Source: Roseibium sp. MMSF_3412 (GTDB lineage: Bacteria > Pseudomonadota > Alphaproteobacteria > Rhizobiales > Stappiaceae). Taken from it: 64,000 nucleotides of DNA. A model generated the notes under the pieces. That model had not been told where the DNA came from and did no database searches. It saw only the letters and a list, made by a program, of their open reading frames with translations. The position numbers and the translations under genes were made by a program. Position 1 is the first letter of the stretch. Every line of letters begins with the position of its first letter. This document shows, piece after piece, positions 25,932-34,316 of the stretch. Where the stretch lies: positions 62,001 through 126,000 of the forward strand of contig NZ_JASHJI010000019.1 of assembly GCF_030733265.1 (NCBI RefSeq), in the 5' to 3' direction.

Positions 25932-26842
25932 GCCCGTGCCTCCCCGAAGAGACCGTTCGGCCGGATGAGGAGTATAAGAAGGATCATCAGGAAGGGCACC
26001 GACGGGCTGTAGCCGGACGGCAGAACCACCAGCGCAATATTTGAGGCGACGCCGACGATGAACCCGCCCAGCACCGCGCCATAGACGCTGCCGATCCCGC
26101 CGACAATCGTCGCCGCGAATATCGGCAGCACGAGGTCCCGGCCCATGACGGGCGTGATCTGGTAGCTGAGACCGTAAAAGACGCCGGCGATCGCACCCAG
26201 TGCACCGCCCATGATCCAGACAAGCGCGATCATTTTCTTCAGGTTCACGCCGTGCACCTGGGCAAGGCTCGGGTTCTCGGCGATGGCCCTGAGCGCAAAC
26301 CCGATGGTCGTGCGCGAGAACAGAAGGTAAAGCGCGAACATGATCACCAGTGCGGCGATCAGAACAAAGACCTGGTCGGGCTTTACCAGCAACAGCGGGT
26401 CGCGGGACAGCACCATGGCAAACGCAATGTCGCGGGAGTAAAGCTCGCTGGAGAGACCGAAGACAAGCCCGATGACATTGCGGATGACAAGCGACATTCC
26501 GAAGGAGGCGAACACCATCGACAGTTCGCCGCCCTTTTGGCGAACCCTGCGAAAGACCAGCTTGTCGATCAGAACCGCGGACAGGCCCGTCACCACCATG
26601 GAGATGAGGATCGAGACCAAGAGCGCGCCCGTCATCGACAGGGGGCCGATCTTTTCCGCCAGCACGGGCAGCAGGCTTTCGAACAGCCTGTCAAACACAA
26701 GCGCGCAATAGGCGCCGATGGACAGAAGTTCCGCGTGCGAGAAATTTGCGAAACGCAGGATGTGCATCACCATCGTCAGCCCGATGGCACCGAGCGACAG
26801 GAAGGAACCGACGAGAATGCCGTCGACAAGATGCTGGATCAT
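25928..26842 (-). CDS. Branched-chain-amino-acid-type ABC transporter permease (LivH-like)
   Basis: A 304-residue membrane permease, partner of the LivM-like protein. The start is ATG 26842 (MIQHLVDGILVGSFLSLGAIGLT), a typical LivH N-terminus that overlaps the upstream ATPase stop by 4 nt; the 37 extra codons open upstream are Arg-rich and non-homologous. The coupling segment FALRAIAENPSLAQVHG is near residue 170 and GGIGSVYGAVLGG near 245. Confidence 0.9.
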   Translation of the reverse strand: MIQHLVDGILVGSFLSLGAIGLTMVMHILRFANFSHAELLSIGAYCALVFDRLFESLLPVLAEKIGPLSMTGALLVSILISMVVTGLSAVLIDKLVFRRVRQKGGELSMVFASFGMSLVIRNVIGLVFGLSSELYSRDIAFAMVLSRDPLLLVKPDQVFVLIAALVIMFALYLLFSRTTIGFALRAIAENPSLAQVHGVNLKKMIALVWIMGGALGAIAGVFYGLSYQITPVMGRDLVLPIFAATIVGGIGSVYGAVLGGFIVGVASNIALVVLPSGYSPSVPFLMILLILLIRPNGLFGEARA

Positions 26843-27567
26843 GCCGCCCCCTTCCGTTCGCCGCCGAGATAGATCCGGCCGAGCGCCGGATCGTCCAGCA
26901 GATCCCGTGCCGGGCCGTCGATCTGGTTCCGGCCTTCGGCCAGAACGTAGCAATGGTCGGCGCGTCTGAGCGCCTGCTTTACATTCTGCTCGACAAGGAG
27001 CACGGAAACACCCTGCCGGGTCAGTTGCTTCACGTGATCAAGTACCTCTTCGGCGGCCTTTGGGGAAAGGCCGGCGGATGGTTCATCCATCAGGATCAGC
27101 CGAGGTTCGACCGCAAGTGCGAGCGCAACCGCCAAGAACTGGCGCTGGCCGCCGGAGAGCGATCCGGCCTTGTCGCGCCGCTTTTCGGCAAGCACCGGAA
27201 AGCGCTCGAAAAGTGCCTGGACACGCTTTGCGGGATCGCGATGCGATTTCAGAACCAGATCGAGATTCTGCTGGATCGTGAGCGTGCGGAACACGTTATC
27301 GTTCTGTGGAACATAGGCGATCCCGGCCAGCGACAGGCGATCCGGCGCCAGTACGGTGATGTCCGTATCCTCGAGCAGGACACGGCCCTCGGTGATCGAA
27401 AGGAGACCGGCAACGGCCTTGATGAGGGTGGACTTTCCGGCCCCGTTCGGACCGATGATCGCCGTCAATTCTCCTGCTTTGGCCTCCAGCGACACGCTGC
27501 GCAGGATTGGAAGATCCGGCCGGTATCCGGCCGTCAGCGACTCGATCCTCAGCAAGGCCTCAGGCAT
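26839..27567 (-). CDS. ABC transporter ATP-binding protein (LivF-like)
   Basis: A 242-residue ATPase of the LivF type. Walker A is GPNGAGKST near residue 40, the Q-loop PQNDNVFRTLT, the signature LSGGQRQF and Walker B LILMDEPSAGLSP, the last two typical of LivF. ATG 27567 (MPEALLRIESL) is preferred over an open 32-codon Arg-rich upstream stretch and overlaps the LivG-like stop by 8 nt. It pairs with LivG to energise the importer. Confidence 0.9.
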   Translation of the reverse strand: MPEALLRIESLTAGYRPDLPILRSVSLEAKAGELTAIIGPNGAGKSTLIKAVAGLLSITEGRVLLEDTDITVLAPDRLSLAGIAYVPQNDNVFRTLTIQQNLDLVLKSHRDPAKRVQALFERFPVLAEKRRDKAGSLSGGQRQFLAVALALAVEPRLILMDEPSAGLSPKAAEEVLDHVKQLTRQGVSVLLVEQNVKQALRRADHCYVLAEGRNQIDGPARDLLDDPALGRIYLGGERKGAA

Positions 27568-28333
27568 CGACCGGCGCCCCCAGATATGCATCCAGCAGAA
27601 CCGGATTGGACTGCGCTTCAGCCGATGTTCCCTGGAACACGACCTTGCCCTCGGCGAGCGCAATCACCGGATCGCAGTGGCGCATCACGAAGTCCATGTC
27701 GTGTTCGATGATGAGAAAGGTCTTGCCGCCCCGGTTCAACTCTTCGATCTTTTCGATGAGCACTTCGGTCAAGGCGGGATTCACCCCGGCCGCGGGTTCG
27801 TCGAGCAGGATCAGCCTCGGATCGCCCATGAGAACGCGTGCGAGTTCGAGCAGCTTCATCTGACCTCCCGAGATCTTGCCGGCGGGTTGATCCGAGACAG
27901 GCCGCAACGTCAGAAAGTCGAGCACCTCGAGTGCGCGGCTGCGGATGGCTTCCTCCTGTTCGCGAATGCGCGCCTTGCTGAACACGGCCCCCAGCAGCGT
28001 TTCTCCCGTTTGCTGCAGCGGTGCAAGCATGACGTTTTCCAGGACACTCATGCGGGCGAAGGGACGGGGGATCTGGAAGGTCCGGCCGAGGCCCAGTGCA
28101 AAGCGCTGATCCGGCGGAAGCCGGGACACGTCCGTACCGGACAGGCTGACGGACCCGGACGACGGAGCCAATTCGCCAGCTATCACGTTGAAAAGGGTCG
28201 ATTTGCCGGCGCCGTTCGGGCCGATCAGTCCGGTGATCGAGCCTGCCCGGATCTCCAGCGTGACATCATCGACCGCCGTGAAGTCTCCAAAGGACCGGCT
28301 AACGCCGCTGAGCTTTAGGATCGCGTCATCCAT
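27560..28333 (-). CDS. ABC transporter ATP-binding protein (LivG-like)
   Basis: A 257-residue ATPase of the LivG type: Walker A GPNGAGKST, signature ISGGQMKLLE and Walker B LILLDEPAAGVNP, followed by the switch IIEHDMDFVM. ATG 28333 (MDDAILKLSGV) overlaps the aldo/keto reductase stop by 8 nt. The close coupling of enzyme gene and transporter genes argues that the reductase acts on the transported compound or its product. Confidence 0.9.
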   Translation of the reverse strand: MDDAILKLSGVSRSFGDFTAVDDVTLEIRAGSITGLIGPNGAGKSTLFNVIAGELAPSSGSVSLSGTDVSRLPPDQRFALGLGRTFQIPRPFARMSVLENVMLAPLQQTGETLLGAVFSKARIREQEEAIRSRALEVLDFLTLRPVSDQPAGKISGGQMKLLELARVLMGDPRLILLDEPAAGVNPALTEVLIEKIEELNRGGKTFLIIEHDMDFVMRHCDPVIALAEGKVVFQGTSAEAQSNPVLLDAYLGAPVDA

Positions 28334-29408
28334 TGGACGCCGCCAGCACGGCGTCATCCGGCCGTGTGTTCAGGTTGTATTTCATGATCCGCCCGTGACG
28401 ACCGGTTCTGTCGCGCTCCAGCGCGAAGACCGGTCCGGCCGGACCCGGTGCGGCGTCGAGCCAATCCGAGATGCGCGCGAGATCCTGCTCATCAAGCCTG
28501 AAGCGGAAAACCTCCAGTGTTTTCGGCAAATGCCGCGCGTAGCGCGCGCCGACGATCGCGGCCGCGACCTGCGGCTGCTGCAGAACCCAGCGGGTCGCGA
28601 CAGAACTGAGCGAGACGCCGTGCCTGTCGCCGATCTCCTTGAGGAGTTGCAGAAGCGTCTGAAACGACGACCACGGACCGCATTCGTCTATGATCAGCCG
28701 GTACTTCACCAGGGACCTGTTTTCAAACGTGAAACCCGGGTCGGGCCGCCCGAGCCAGGTGTCCGTCAGGAACCCGCCTGCCAGGGTGCCGTAACACAGA
28801 AGACTGATATTGTTTGCCGCCGACCAGGGCACGAGCGTTTTCGCCGGTCGCCGGTCGAGCAGTGAATACTGCACCTGGGTCGATACGAGATCGATGCCGC
28901 CATCCAGAAAGGGAGCCGTCTCGGCGACGTCCCAGTTGGTTACGCCGAGATGCGCGATCTTGCCTTTTTCCTGGCAGCGTTTCAGAACCTCCATCGCGCG
29001 GACGGGGCTGCCGATGGACGTGTCCCACCAATAGAACTGAACCAGATGCAGACGTTCGATCCCGAGCCTTTTCAGGGACCGGTCGACAATCGCTTCGACA
29101 TCCGCATCGGCAAGCGTTCCCAGACGTTCAAGGTCGGGAACAAGTTTCGTGTGGATCTGCACCCTTTCGGCAACTTCAGACCCTCGGCGCTTGCGCAAAT
29201 CCGAAATGAACGCTCCGATCATGTCCTCGACACCGGTGTAGATGTCTGCGCAATCGAATGCCGTGATGCCGTCGTCCACGAAGGCTTCCATATCGGCAAT
29301 GGCCGCCTGCCGTTCAACCGGACCATGATCGCCGGCGAGCTGCCAGCCTCCCTTGATGACGCGGGATATGTCGTAGCCCGGACGCAGCGCTGCCCTTTCC
29401 ACGCTCAT
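28326..29408 (-). CDS. Aldo/keto reductase family protein with Tyr in place of the catalytic His
   Basis: A 360-residue (alpha/beta)8 aldo/keto reductase homologue. Of the Asp-Tyr-Lys-His tetrad, D52, Y57 (DIY) and K88 (HTK) are present, but the His position reads Tyr (Y126, in FYWWD). The related protein encoded at 30589 keeps His there (FHWW). Some AKR subfamilies tolerate changes at this position and gain other activities, so catalysis may be altered. ATG 29408 overlaps the upstream stop by 4 nt; further upstream codons overlap that gene. It is translationally coupled to the LivGFHM importer genes. Confidence 0.82.
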   Translation of the reverse strand: MSVERAALRPGYDISRVIKGGWQLAGDHGPVERQAAIADMEAFVDDGITAFDCADIYTGVEDMIGAFISDLRKRRGSEVAERVQIHTKLVPDLERLGTLADADVEAIVDRSLKRLGIERLHLVQFYWWDTSIGSPVRAMEVLKRCQEKGKIAHLGVTNWDVAETAPFLDGGIDLVSTQVQYSLLDRRPAKTLVPWSAANNISLLCYGTLAGGFLTDTWLGRPDPGFTFENRSLVKYRLIIDECGPWSSFQTLLQLLKEIGDRHGVSLSSVATRWVLQQPQVAAAIVGARYARHLPKTLEVFRFRLDEQDLARISDWLDAAPGPAGPVFALERDRTGRHGRIMKYNLNTRPDDAVLAASNG

Positions 29409-29782
29409 TCGGTCTCTTCCTTCTGCCAATATGGCGTGCTGCGGCTCTCCGGCAGTCCTGACGTTTCGGAGTGTGAGAACCAGCGTTTTCCGGTGCGCGT
29501 TATGCGAAAGCGTCCACCGCAATGCGGGTCGGCGCAGGCGACTTCGGCATCGGTCGACATCCAGTCATTGGGATGCGTATCGCGCTGCTTTGCCGGCAGG
29601 AGCGGCAGAACCGCGGCAAGCGCGTACATGGAAACGCGCTGGCACTTGTCAAACACAAGCGCTTCACCCTCGACGGAAAAACTCTCGCCTTCAATGTGGC
29701 GGCAGACCGGTGTCCGGCCATCGAGAACCGTTTCGACCTTCAGGTCATAAAGCCAGAATCCGTCTTCGCGCTCGGACATCAT
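29405..29782 (-). CDS. TIGR04076-like family protein, function unknown
   Basis: A small protein of 125 residues if started at ATG 29782. It has the features I associate with TIGR04076 proteins: WLYDLKVE, an early Cys in PVCRH, SMYALAAVLPLLPAKQR and a closing ACADPHCGG Cys pair, suggesting a metal-binding or redox fold. The function is unknown. The frame stays open to a GTG at 29878 (MTWYKISQ), which would start inside the divergent promoter; the internal start has GGATGA upstream and is preferred, though not certain. It is the first gene of the aldo/keto reductase-importer operon. Confidence 0.65.
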   Translation of the reverse strand: MMSEREDGFWLYDLKVETVLDGRTPVCRHIEGESFSVEGEALVFDKCQRVSMYALAAVLPLLPAKQRDTHPNDWMSTDAEVACADPHCGGRFRITRTGKRWFSHSETSGLPESRSTPYWQKEETE

Positions 29783-29856
29783 TTCATCCAGATATGCGTT
29801 CCCCTCGCCAGCCACCGCTCCCAACTTTTTTAGGCTTGGTGCCTTGCGTGTGATCT

Positions 29857-29878
29857 GTGATATTTTATACCATGTCAC
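29857..29878. promoter_or_regulatory. Candidate operator in the divergent promoter of the aldo/keto reductase locus
   Basis: GTGATATTTTATACCATGTCAC has outer arms GTGA/TCAC and a partly symmetric core (ATAT-TTT-ATAC). It overlaps the ATG (29872) of the GntR gene and lies upstream of the divergent operon. This is where a VanR-type GntR protein would be expected to autoregulate. The symmetry is imperfect. Confidence 0.3.
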
Positions 29879-30579
29879 AAAATGAGGTTGTCAAGGAAAG
29901 AAACCCGGCACGGGTCCGTGGGGCGGAGATGAGTGCGCCGAAGATCGCAAGGATAGACCAGTCGAAACTGCGCGAGAGCGCCTATGACGCCCTGCGCGAG
30001 GCTTTCACGCGCGGTGCCTTTGCGCCAGGGGAGACGGTCAGCCTGAGAACGCTCGCGGACCAGCTGGGCACGTCCATGACGCCGGTACGGGAAGCGGTCA
30101 GACGCCTTGTTGCCGAGGGCGCCCTGGTCGATACGCCAAGCCGGACGCTCGAGGTGCCGCCATTCGATCCGGAACGGATGCGTGAGCTGAAATCAGCACG
30201 TCTTGCTCTTGAGGCGCTGTTGCTCGAAGAAGCCATGGATCACCTCGATGCCGATGGCATCGACACGCTGGAGGCCATCATTTCCGCGCCGCGCACAGAC
30301 AGCGGCATGCCGGATCTCAAGCAGAATTACGACTTTCACTTCACGCTCTATGGGTATGCGCGCTCACGCGTGATCCTGCCGCTTGTCGAAGCGCTCTGGC
30401 TTCAATACGGCGCATTCCTGAACCTGGTGGTCCAGGAACGGGCCGCGAATGAAATTCCGGAGCATATTCATCACGAAGAGATCATCGCGGCCCTGAGACA
30501 ATCCGACCGCAAGGGCGCGCAAGGGGCGCTCGCGCTGGACATCGAGCGCAGTTTCAAACTGCTTTTGCCGGAAAGCTGA
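29872..30579 (+). CDS. GntR-family transcriptional regulator, FCD (VanR-type) subgroup
   Basis: A 235-residue regulator. The winged helix lies at about 30-95, with LRTLADQLGTSMTPVREAVRRL as its recognition part, and the FCD helical domain follows, with FHFTLY and IHHEEII supplying metal-binding His. ATG 29872 is preferred; ATG 29929 has its purine-rich site directly abutting and looks too close. The gene is divergent from the TIGR04076-like/aldo-keto reductase/importer operon and lies 9 nt before the AKR-Rid fusion gene, so it probably controls both. Confidence 0.85.
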   Translation: MSQNEVVKERNPARVRGAEMSAPKIARIDQSKLRESAYDALREAFTRGAFAPGETVSLRTLADQLGTSMTPVREAVRRLVAEGALVDTPSRTLEVPPFDPERMRELKSARLALEALLLEEAMDHLDADGIDTLEAIISAPRTDSGMPDLKQNYDFHFTLYGYARSRVILPLVEALWLQYGAFLNLVVQERAANEIPEHIHHEEIIAALRQSDRKGAQGALALDIERSFKLLLPES

Positions 30580-30588
30580 AGGACCCGC

Positions 30589-32055
30589 ATGACCACCGTG
30601 CCGCCACGCCAGACACTTGCAGACGGACTGGAGATCAGCCGCATCCTGACCGGTCTCTGGCAGGTCGCCGACATGGAAAAAGACGGGGCTACCCTCGATC
30701 CGGAAAAGGCCGCGGACGACCTCGACGCCTATTTTTCCGCCGGCTTTTCCACCTTCGACATGGCCGATCACTACGGCAGCGCCGAGATTATCTCCGGCCG
30801 CCTGCTGGCAAGACACGGCGCGGGCGAGCGCCCGCAGATCTTCACCAAATGGTGCCCCGAACCCGGCCCCATGACCGCGGATGTCGTACGCCGGGGCGTG
30901 CAGGAGCGGCTCGACCGTCTCGGCACGGACTGCATCGACCTGCTGCAATTCCACTGGTGGAGCTTCGAGCATCCCGCCTGGCTGGATGCCCTGCACGAAA
31001 TGACGCGGCTGCAGCATGAAGGACTGATCAAGGCCCTCGGCGTTACCAACTTCGACGCCGCGCACCTGCGGCTGGCCCTGTCGGACGGTATTCCGCTGGT
31101 CACCAACCAGGTGTCCTTTTCCATGATCGACCGCCGTGCGCGCGGTCCGCTGTCGCAGCTCTGCGCTGAGCGGGGTGTCCGCCTGCTTGGTTACGGCACG
31201 CTGTGCGGCGGTTTTCTGTCGGACCGGTGGCTTGGAAAACCTGAACCCGAAGACATCTCCGACTGGTCGAAGATGAAATACAAGCGCTTCATCGACGCTG
31301 CCGGCGGCTGGTCAGGCTTTCAGGGCATCCTGAGCGCCGCAAGCGAGATTGCCGGAAAGCACGGCGTCTCGATTGCGAATGTGGCGACGCGCTGGGTGCT
31401 GGAACAGGACGCTGTCGCCGGGATCATAGTCGGCGCCCGTATCGGGGAAGCAGAGCATATCGCCGACAATCGGAAGCTCTTCTCCTTCGCGCTGGATCAG
31501 GAAGACCGTGCGCGGCTCGAAGACGCCTTCGCCGGAACCGACGATGTACCTGGAGATTGCGGGGACGAATACCGCAAGCCCCCGTTCCTGACCGCATCGG
31601 GTGACCTCAGCCACCATCTTGCCGAAATGCCGCTCGCCCACAACGCGATTGCAGCACCGCATCGCCCGGATGCGACCAAGGTGCTGACCGGGTCCGACTG
31701 GGAAGAAATCGCCGGCTATTGCCGCGCCCAGAAAACCGGCAACAGGATCCTCGTTTCCGGAACGACCGCCGTTGCCGGGGCCGCAAGGGCCGTTGCACCG
31801 GGGGATGCCGGTGCCCAGACGACCTATATTCTCGACAAGATCCTGGCAGCCCTGACTGCATTGGGTGCCAGCGCAAACGATGTGGTGCGAACGCGGATCT
31901 ATATTGTCGACGAGGCGGATGTGCTCGACATTTCGAGAGCGCACGGACGCATCTTCTCCGAGATCAAGCCGGCAAACACACTCGTTGTTGTCGCTGGACT
32001 GATCGGCGATCACAAGGTGGAAATCGAGGCCGAGGCGCTTCTGGCGGACGGCTGA
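30589..32055 (+). CDS. Aldo/keto reductase fused to a C-terminal RidA/YjgF-like domain
   Basis: A 488-residue two-domain protein. Residues 1-335 are an aldo/keto reductase with a complete tetrad, D57, Y62, K87 and H122. Residues about 365-488 are a Rid/YjgF domain, recognisable from RTRIYIVDEAD, HGRIFSEI and the closing VEIEAEAL. The position of the catalytic Arg of RidA (Arg105 in E. coli) reads Asn (N463, in KPANT), as in Rid subgroups without imine deaminase activity. The fused domain may therefore bind rather than hydrolyse an imine or enamine. No break or frameshift separates the domains. It follows the GntR gene by 9 nt. Confidence 0.85.
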   Translation: MTTVPPRQTLADGLEISRILTGLWQVADMEKDGATLDPEKAADDLDAYFSAGFSTFDMADHYGSAEIISGRLLARHGAGERPQIFTKWCPEPGPMTADVVRRGVQERLDRLGTDCIDLLQFHWWSFEHPAWLDALHEMTRLQHEGLIKALGVTNFDAAHLRLALSDGIPLVTNQVSFSMIDRRARGPLSQLCAERGVRLLGYGTLCGGFLSDRWLGKPEPEDISDWSKMKYKRFIDAAGGWSGFQGILSAASEIAGKHGVSIANVATRWVLEQDAVAGIIVGARIGEAEHIADNRKLFSFALDQEDRARLEDAFAGTDDVPGDCGDEYRKPPFLTASGDLSHHLAEMPLAHNAIAAPHRPDATKVLTGSDWEEIAGYCRAQKTGNRILVSGTTAVAGAARAVAPGDAGAQTTYILDKILAALTALGASANDVVRTRIYIVDEADVLDISRAHGRIFSEIKPANTLVVVAGLIGDHKVEIEAEALLADG

Positions 32056-32089
32056 ATGTCTACGCGGTTATGCGCGGCTTTTTTGATGC

Positions 32090-33469
32090 TCATACAATTG
32101 GTGCAGCCCCCGCCAAACGCCCCAGAACGAGCGCGCTCAAGAGGCCGTTGCCCGACAGGTAGCCGCTGTCGGATGTGCCCGACACGCCGCACGCGGCGCC
32201 GCCGCAGGCGTACAGATTGGAAAAAGCCGTTCCGTCCGTGCGCATCACACGCGCCTGATCACCGGTGCGAAGACCGCCCTGGGTGTGAAACAGTGCTCCG
32301 GTAACCCGCACACCGCAATAGGGCGCTTCGAGCTTGCCTGCACCGAACGTCCGGCCGAATGCATCCGAGCCACCTTGCGGCAGACCGCTGATCGTCTCAA
32401 CAAACGCATCGGCGGGAAGACCCAGTTCCGAGGCGAGACCCTCAAGCGTCGCGCTCGTCCTGATCGCCCCGGCGGCCTCCGCCTGTTTGAAGTCCTCGAA
32501 CTGGCGCGCCACGTCCGCAATGCGGCTGTCGAAAACCGCGAAGGCTTCGCCGCCGGGCTGCGACAGAACCGCCCGCGCGGCTTCAGAATAACCCTGTGCC
32601 TCGTTCCAGAACCGGACCCCGGCCCGGTTCACCTGTACACCGCCTTCTGTGATGACCGCCCAGCTAATGAGAATTCCATGCGGATGAGCGACGTTTCCGT
32701 GCCCCTGATAGGAACCGAGATGAACCAGATCCGCACCGATCTCTCCTCCCCACAAGACCGCCTCGCCGCGATTGCCGTCGTGACCGAACCAGAGCCCGTT
32801 GCCGATTTCGGGCAGATGCTTCGTCACGAGCGCCCGATTGCCGCCAAAACCGTTGCAGGCCAGGATCAGCTTCCGGCAGCCGATGGTTTCAGTCCCACCG
32901 TCAGGGCCTATCACCTCGACACCGTCCGTGCGGTTGCCGCGGAAAAAGAGGCGCATCGCCCGCCTTTCGCAGACGATATCGATCCCGTTCCGTTCGCAGG
33001 TCGCGCGAAGCGTGTCGATCAGTTCAGCGCCCGAGCGCGTCGGCAGGCCGTGCATGCGCCTCCGGCTGTGTCCGGGGTAGTCAAAATTGGTGATCACCGA
33101 AAACGGCAATCCGTGGGTGTCGGTCAGCCAGTCGATTACAGAAGCGGCGTTGACCGCCAGCCGATCAACGAGGACCTGTTCGTTCTCGTTGGCGGCCTTC
33201 GCCTGTATGTCGGCGGCAAACAGGACCGGGTCGTCCGCGATCCCGGCTTGTGCCTGTGCCTTCGTTCCGGCAGCCGGAATCAGGCCGGCGGAAAGAGCGG
33301 TCGATCCCCTGGGCACCGGATCAGCCTCGATCACCAGGACGGATTGCCCGGCTTCATGGGCGGCAAGCGCCGCGACCAGCCCGGCGGCACCTGCTCCGAT
33401 GATCAGGGTCTCGCAATCCAGATCAAATGTCCCCGGCGGCGGCGCGACCTCAACTTTCGTCGCGGTCAT
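32090..33469 (-). CDS. FAD-dependent oxidoreductase (fumarate reductase/succinate dehydrogenase flavoprotein-like)
   Basis: A 459-residue flavoprotein. The dinucleotide fold IIGAGAAGLVAALAA is near residue 21, RGSTALSAG follows the first FAD strand, and GGAACGVSGTSDSGYLSGNGL near the C-terminus is the second FAD contact of the fumarate-reductase superfamily. There is no Tat or Sec signal and no heme or FMN-binding domain, so it differs from periplasmic fumarate reductases and may be a cytoplasmic enoate reductase or dehydrogenase. Its start overlaps the lyase gene by 20 nt; it is the last gene of the hydantoinase-type operon. Confidence 0.82.
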   Translation of the reverse strand: MTATKVEVAPPPGTFDLDCETLIIGAGAAGLVAALAAHEAGQSVLVIEADPVPRGSTALSAGLIPAAGTKAQAQAGIADDPVLFAADIQAKAANENEQVLVDRLAVNAASVIDWLTDTHGLPFSVITNFDYPGHSRRRMHGLPTRSGAELIDTLRATCERNGIDIVCERRAMRLFFRGNRTDGVEVIGPDGGTETIGCRKLILACNGFGGNRALVTKHLPEIGNGLWFGHDGNRGEAVLWGGEIGADLVHLGSYQGHGNVAHPHGILISWAVITEGGVQVNRAGVRFWNEAQGYSEAARAVLSQPGGEAFAVFDSRIADVARQFEDFKQAEAAGAIRTSATLEGLASELGLPADAFVETISGLPQGGSDAFGRTFGAGKLEAPYCGVRVTGALFHTQGGLRTGDQARVMRTDGTAFSNLYACGGAACGVSGTSDSGYLSGNGLLSALVLGRLAGAAPIV

Positions 33470-34316
33470 AAGCGGCCCCTTTTGCCAGCATATCCGCTGT
33501 TCCGATCACTCCGTTGAGGCCGTCGAAATCATACATCCTGCCGGCAAACGGCCTGTTGCTGCCGTTCTCGCGCAGGCTCTGGTAATATTCGCCCGCCGTG
33601 CGTGCGATGGCGCGCACGATCCCACCGGGGAAAATCACGATGGAGTAGCCCTGCTCTTCAAGATCGTCCGCCCCGGTTATCGGTGTCGCTCCGCCCTCCA
33701 CCATGTTGGCAAGAAGCGGAACCCTGCCTTCAAAATGCTGCGCGATGCCGGCGAGTTGGTCGCGGGATTGCGGTGCTTCGACAAACAGAACATCGGCACC
33801 GGCTTCAAGGTAGGTTTCCGCCCGGTCGATTGCCGCGGAAAAACCCTCCACGGCGATTGCATCGGTGCGCGCGATGATCAGTGTTTCCGGCGACCGGCGG
33901 GCATCCGCCATCGCCTTCACCTTGCCGGCCATCTCGGCTGCGGGAATAAGCGACTTGTCCGACAGGTGTCCGCAGCGCTTCGGATAGGTCTGGTCCTCGA
34001 CCTGGAGCGCCGATGCACCCGCACGCTCGTAAAGCCCCATGGTGCGCTGCGCGTTGAGCGCGTTACCGAAACCGGTATCCGCATCGATGATGACGGGCAG
34101 GTCGGTCCGGTCCGCGATCAGGCCCATGGTTTCCGTCATCTCCGTCACGGAGGTCAGCCCGATGTCGGGCCGTCCGAGACGCGTATAGGCGACTGCAGCC
34201 CCGCTGAGATAAAGCGCCTCGAAACCTGCCGAGGCCGCGATTGCCGCCGTCAGGCCATCATAGACGCCGGGTGCAACAAGGATCCTGTTCTGTTGGAGAC
34301 GGGTCTTCAGGCTCAT
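33450..34316 (-). CDS. Isocitrate lyase/PEP mutase-family carbon-carbon lyase
   Basis: A 288-residue barrel protein of the ICL/PEP-mutase superfamily. The lyase signature is PKRCGH with catalytic C115; PEP mutases lack this Cys, so a C-C lyase is favoured. DADTGFG (around D78-D80) and VEDQ supply the Mg site. Family members cleave isocitrate, 2-methylisocitrate, 2,3-dimethylmalate or oxaloacetate-type substrates. It sits between an isochorismatase-fold gene (4-nt overlap) and the flavoprotein gene. LeuCD-like dehydratase subunits divergently encoded nearby could supply its 2-hydroxy diacid substrate (inference). Confidence 0.83.
   Translation of the reverse strand: MSLKTRLQQNRILVAPGVYDGLTAAIAASAGFEALYLSGAAVAYTRLGRPDIGLTSVTEMTETMGLIADRTDLPVIIDADTGFGNALNAQRTMGLYERAGASALQVEDQTYPKRCGHLSDKSLIPAAEMAGKVKAMADARRSPETLIIARTDAIAVEGFSAAIDRAETYLEAGADVLFVEAPQSRDQLAGIAQHFEGRVPLLANMVEGGATPITGADDLEEQGYSIVIFPGGIVRAIARTAGEYYQSLRENGSNRPFAGRMYDFDGLNGVIGTADMLAKGAAYDRDES

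Noticed and set aside
32056..32089. Possible terminator between the convergent AKR-Rid and flavoprotein genes
   Set aside because: A T-run (GGCTTTTTTG) is present, but the preceding stem (CGCG/GCGCG region) is short and ambiguous, so it was not listed.
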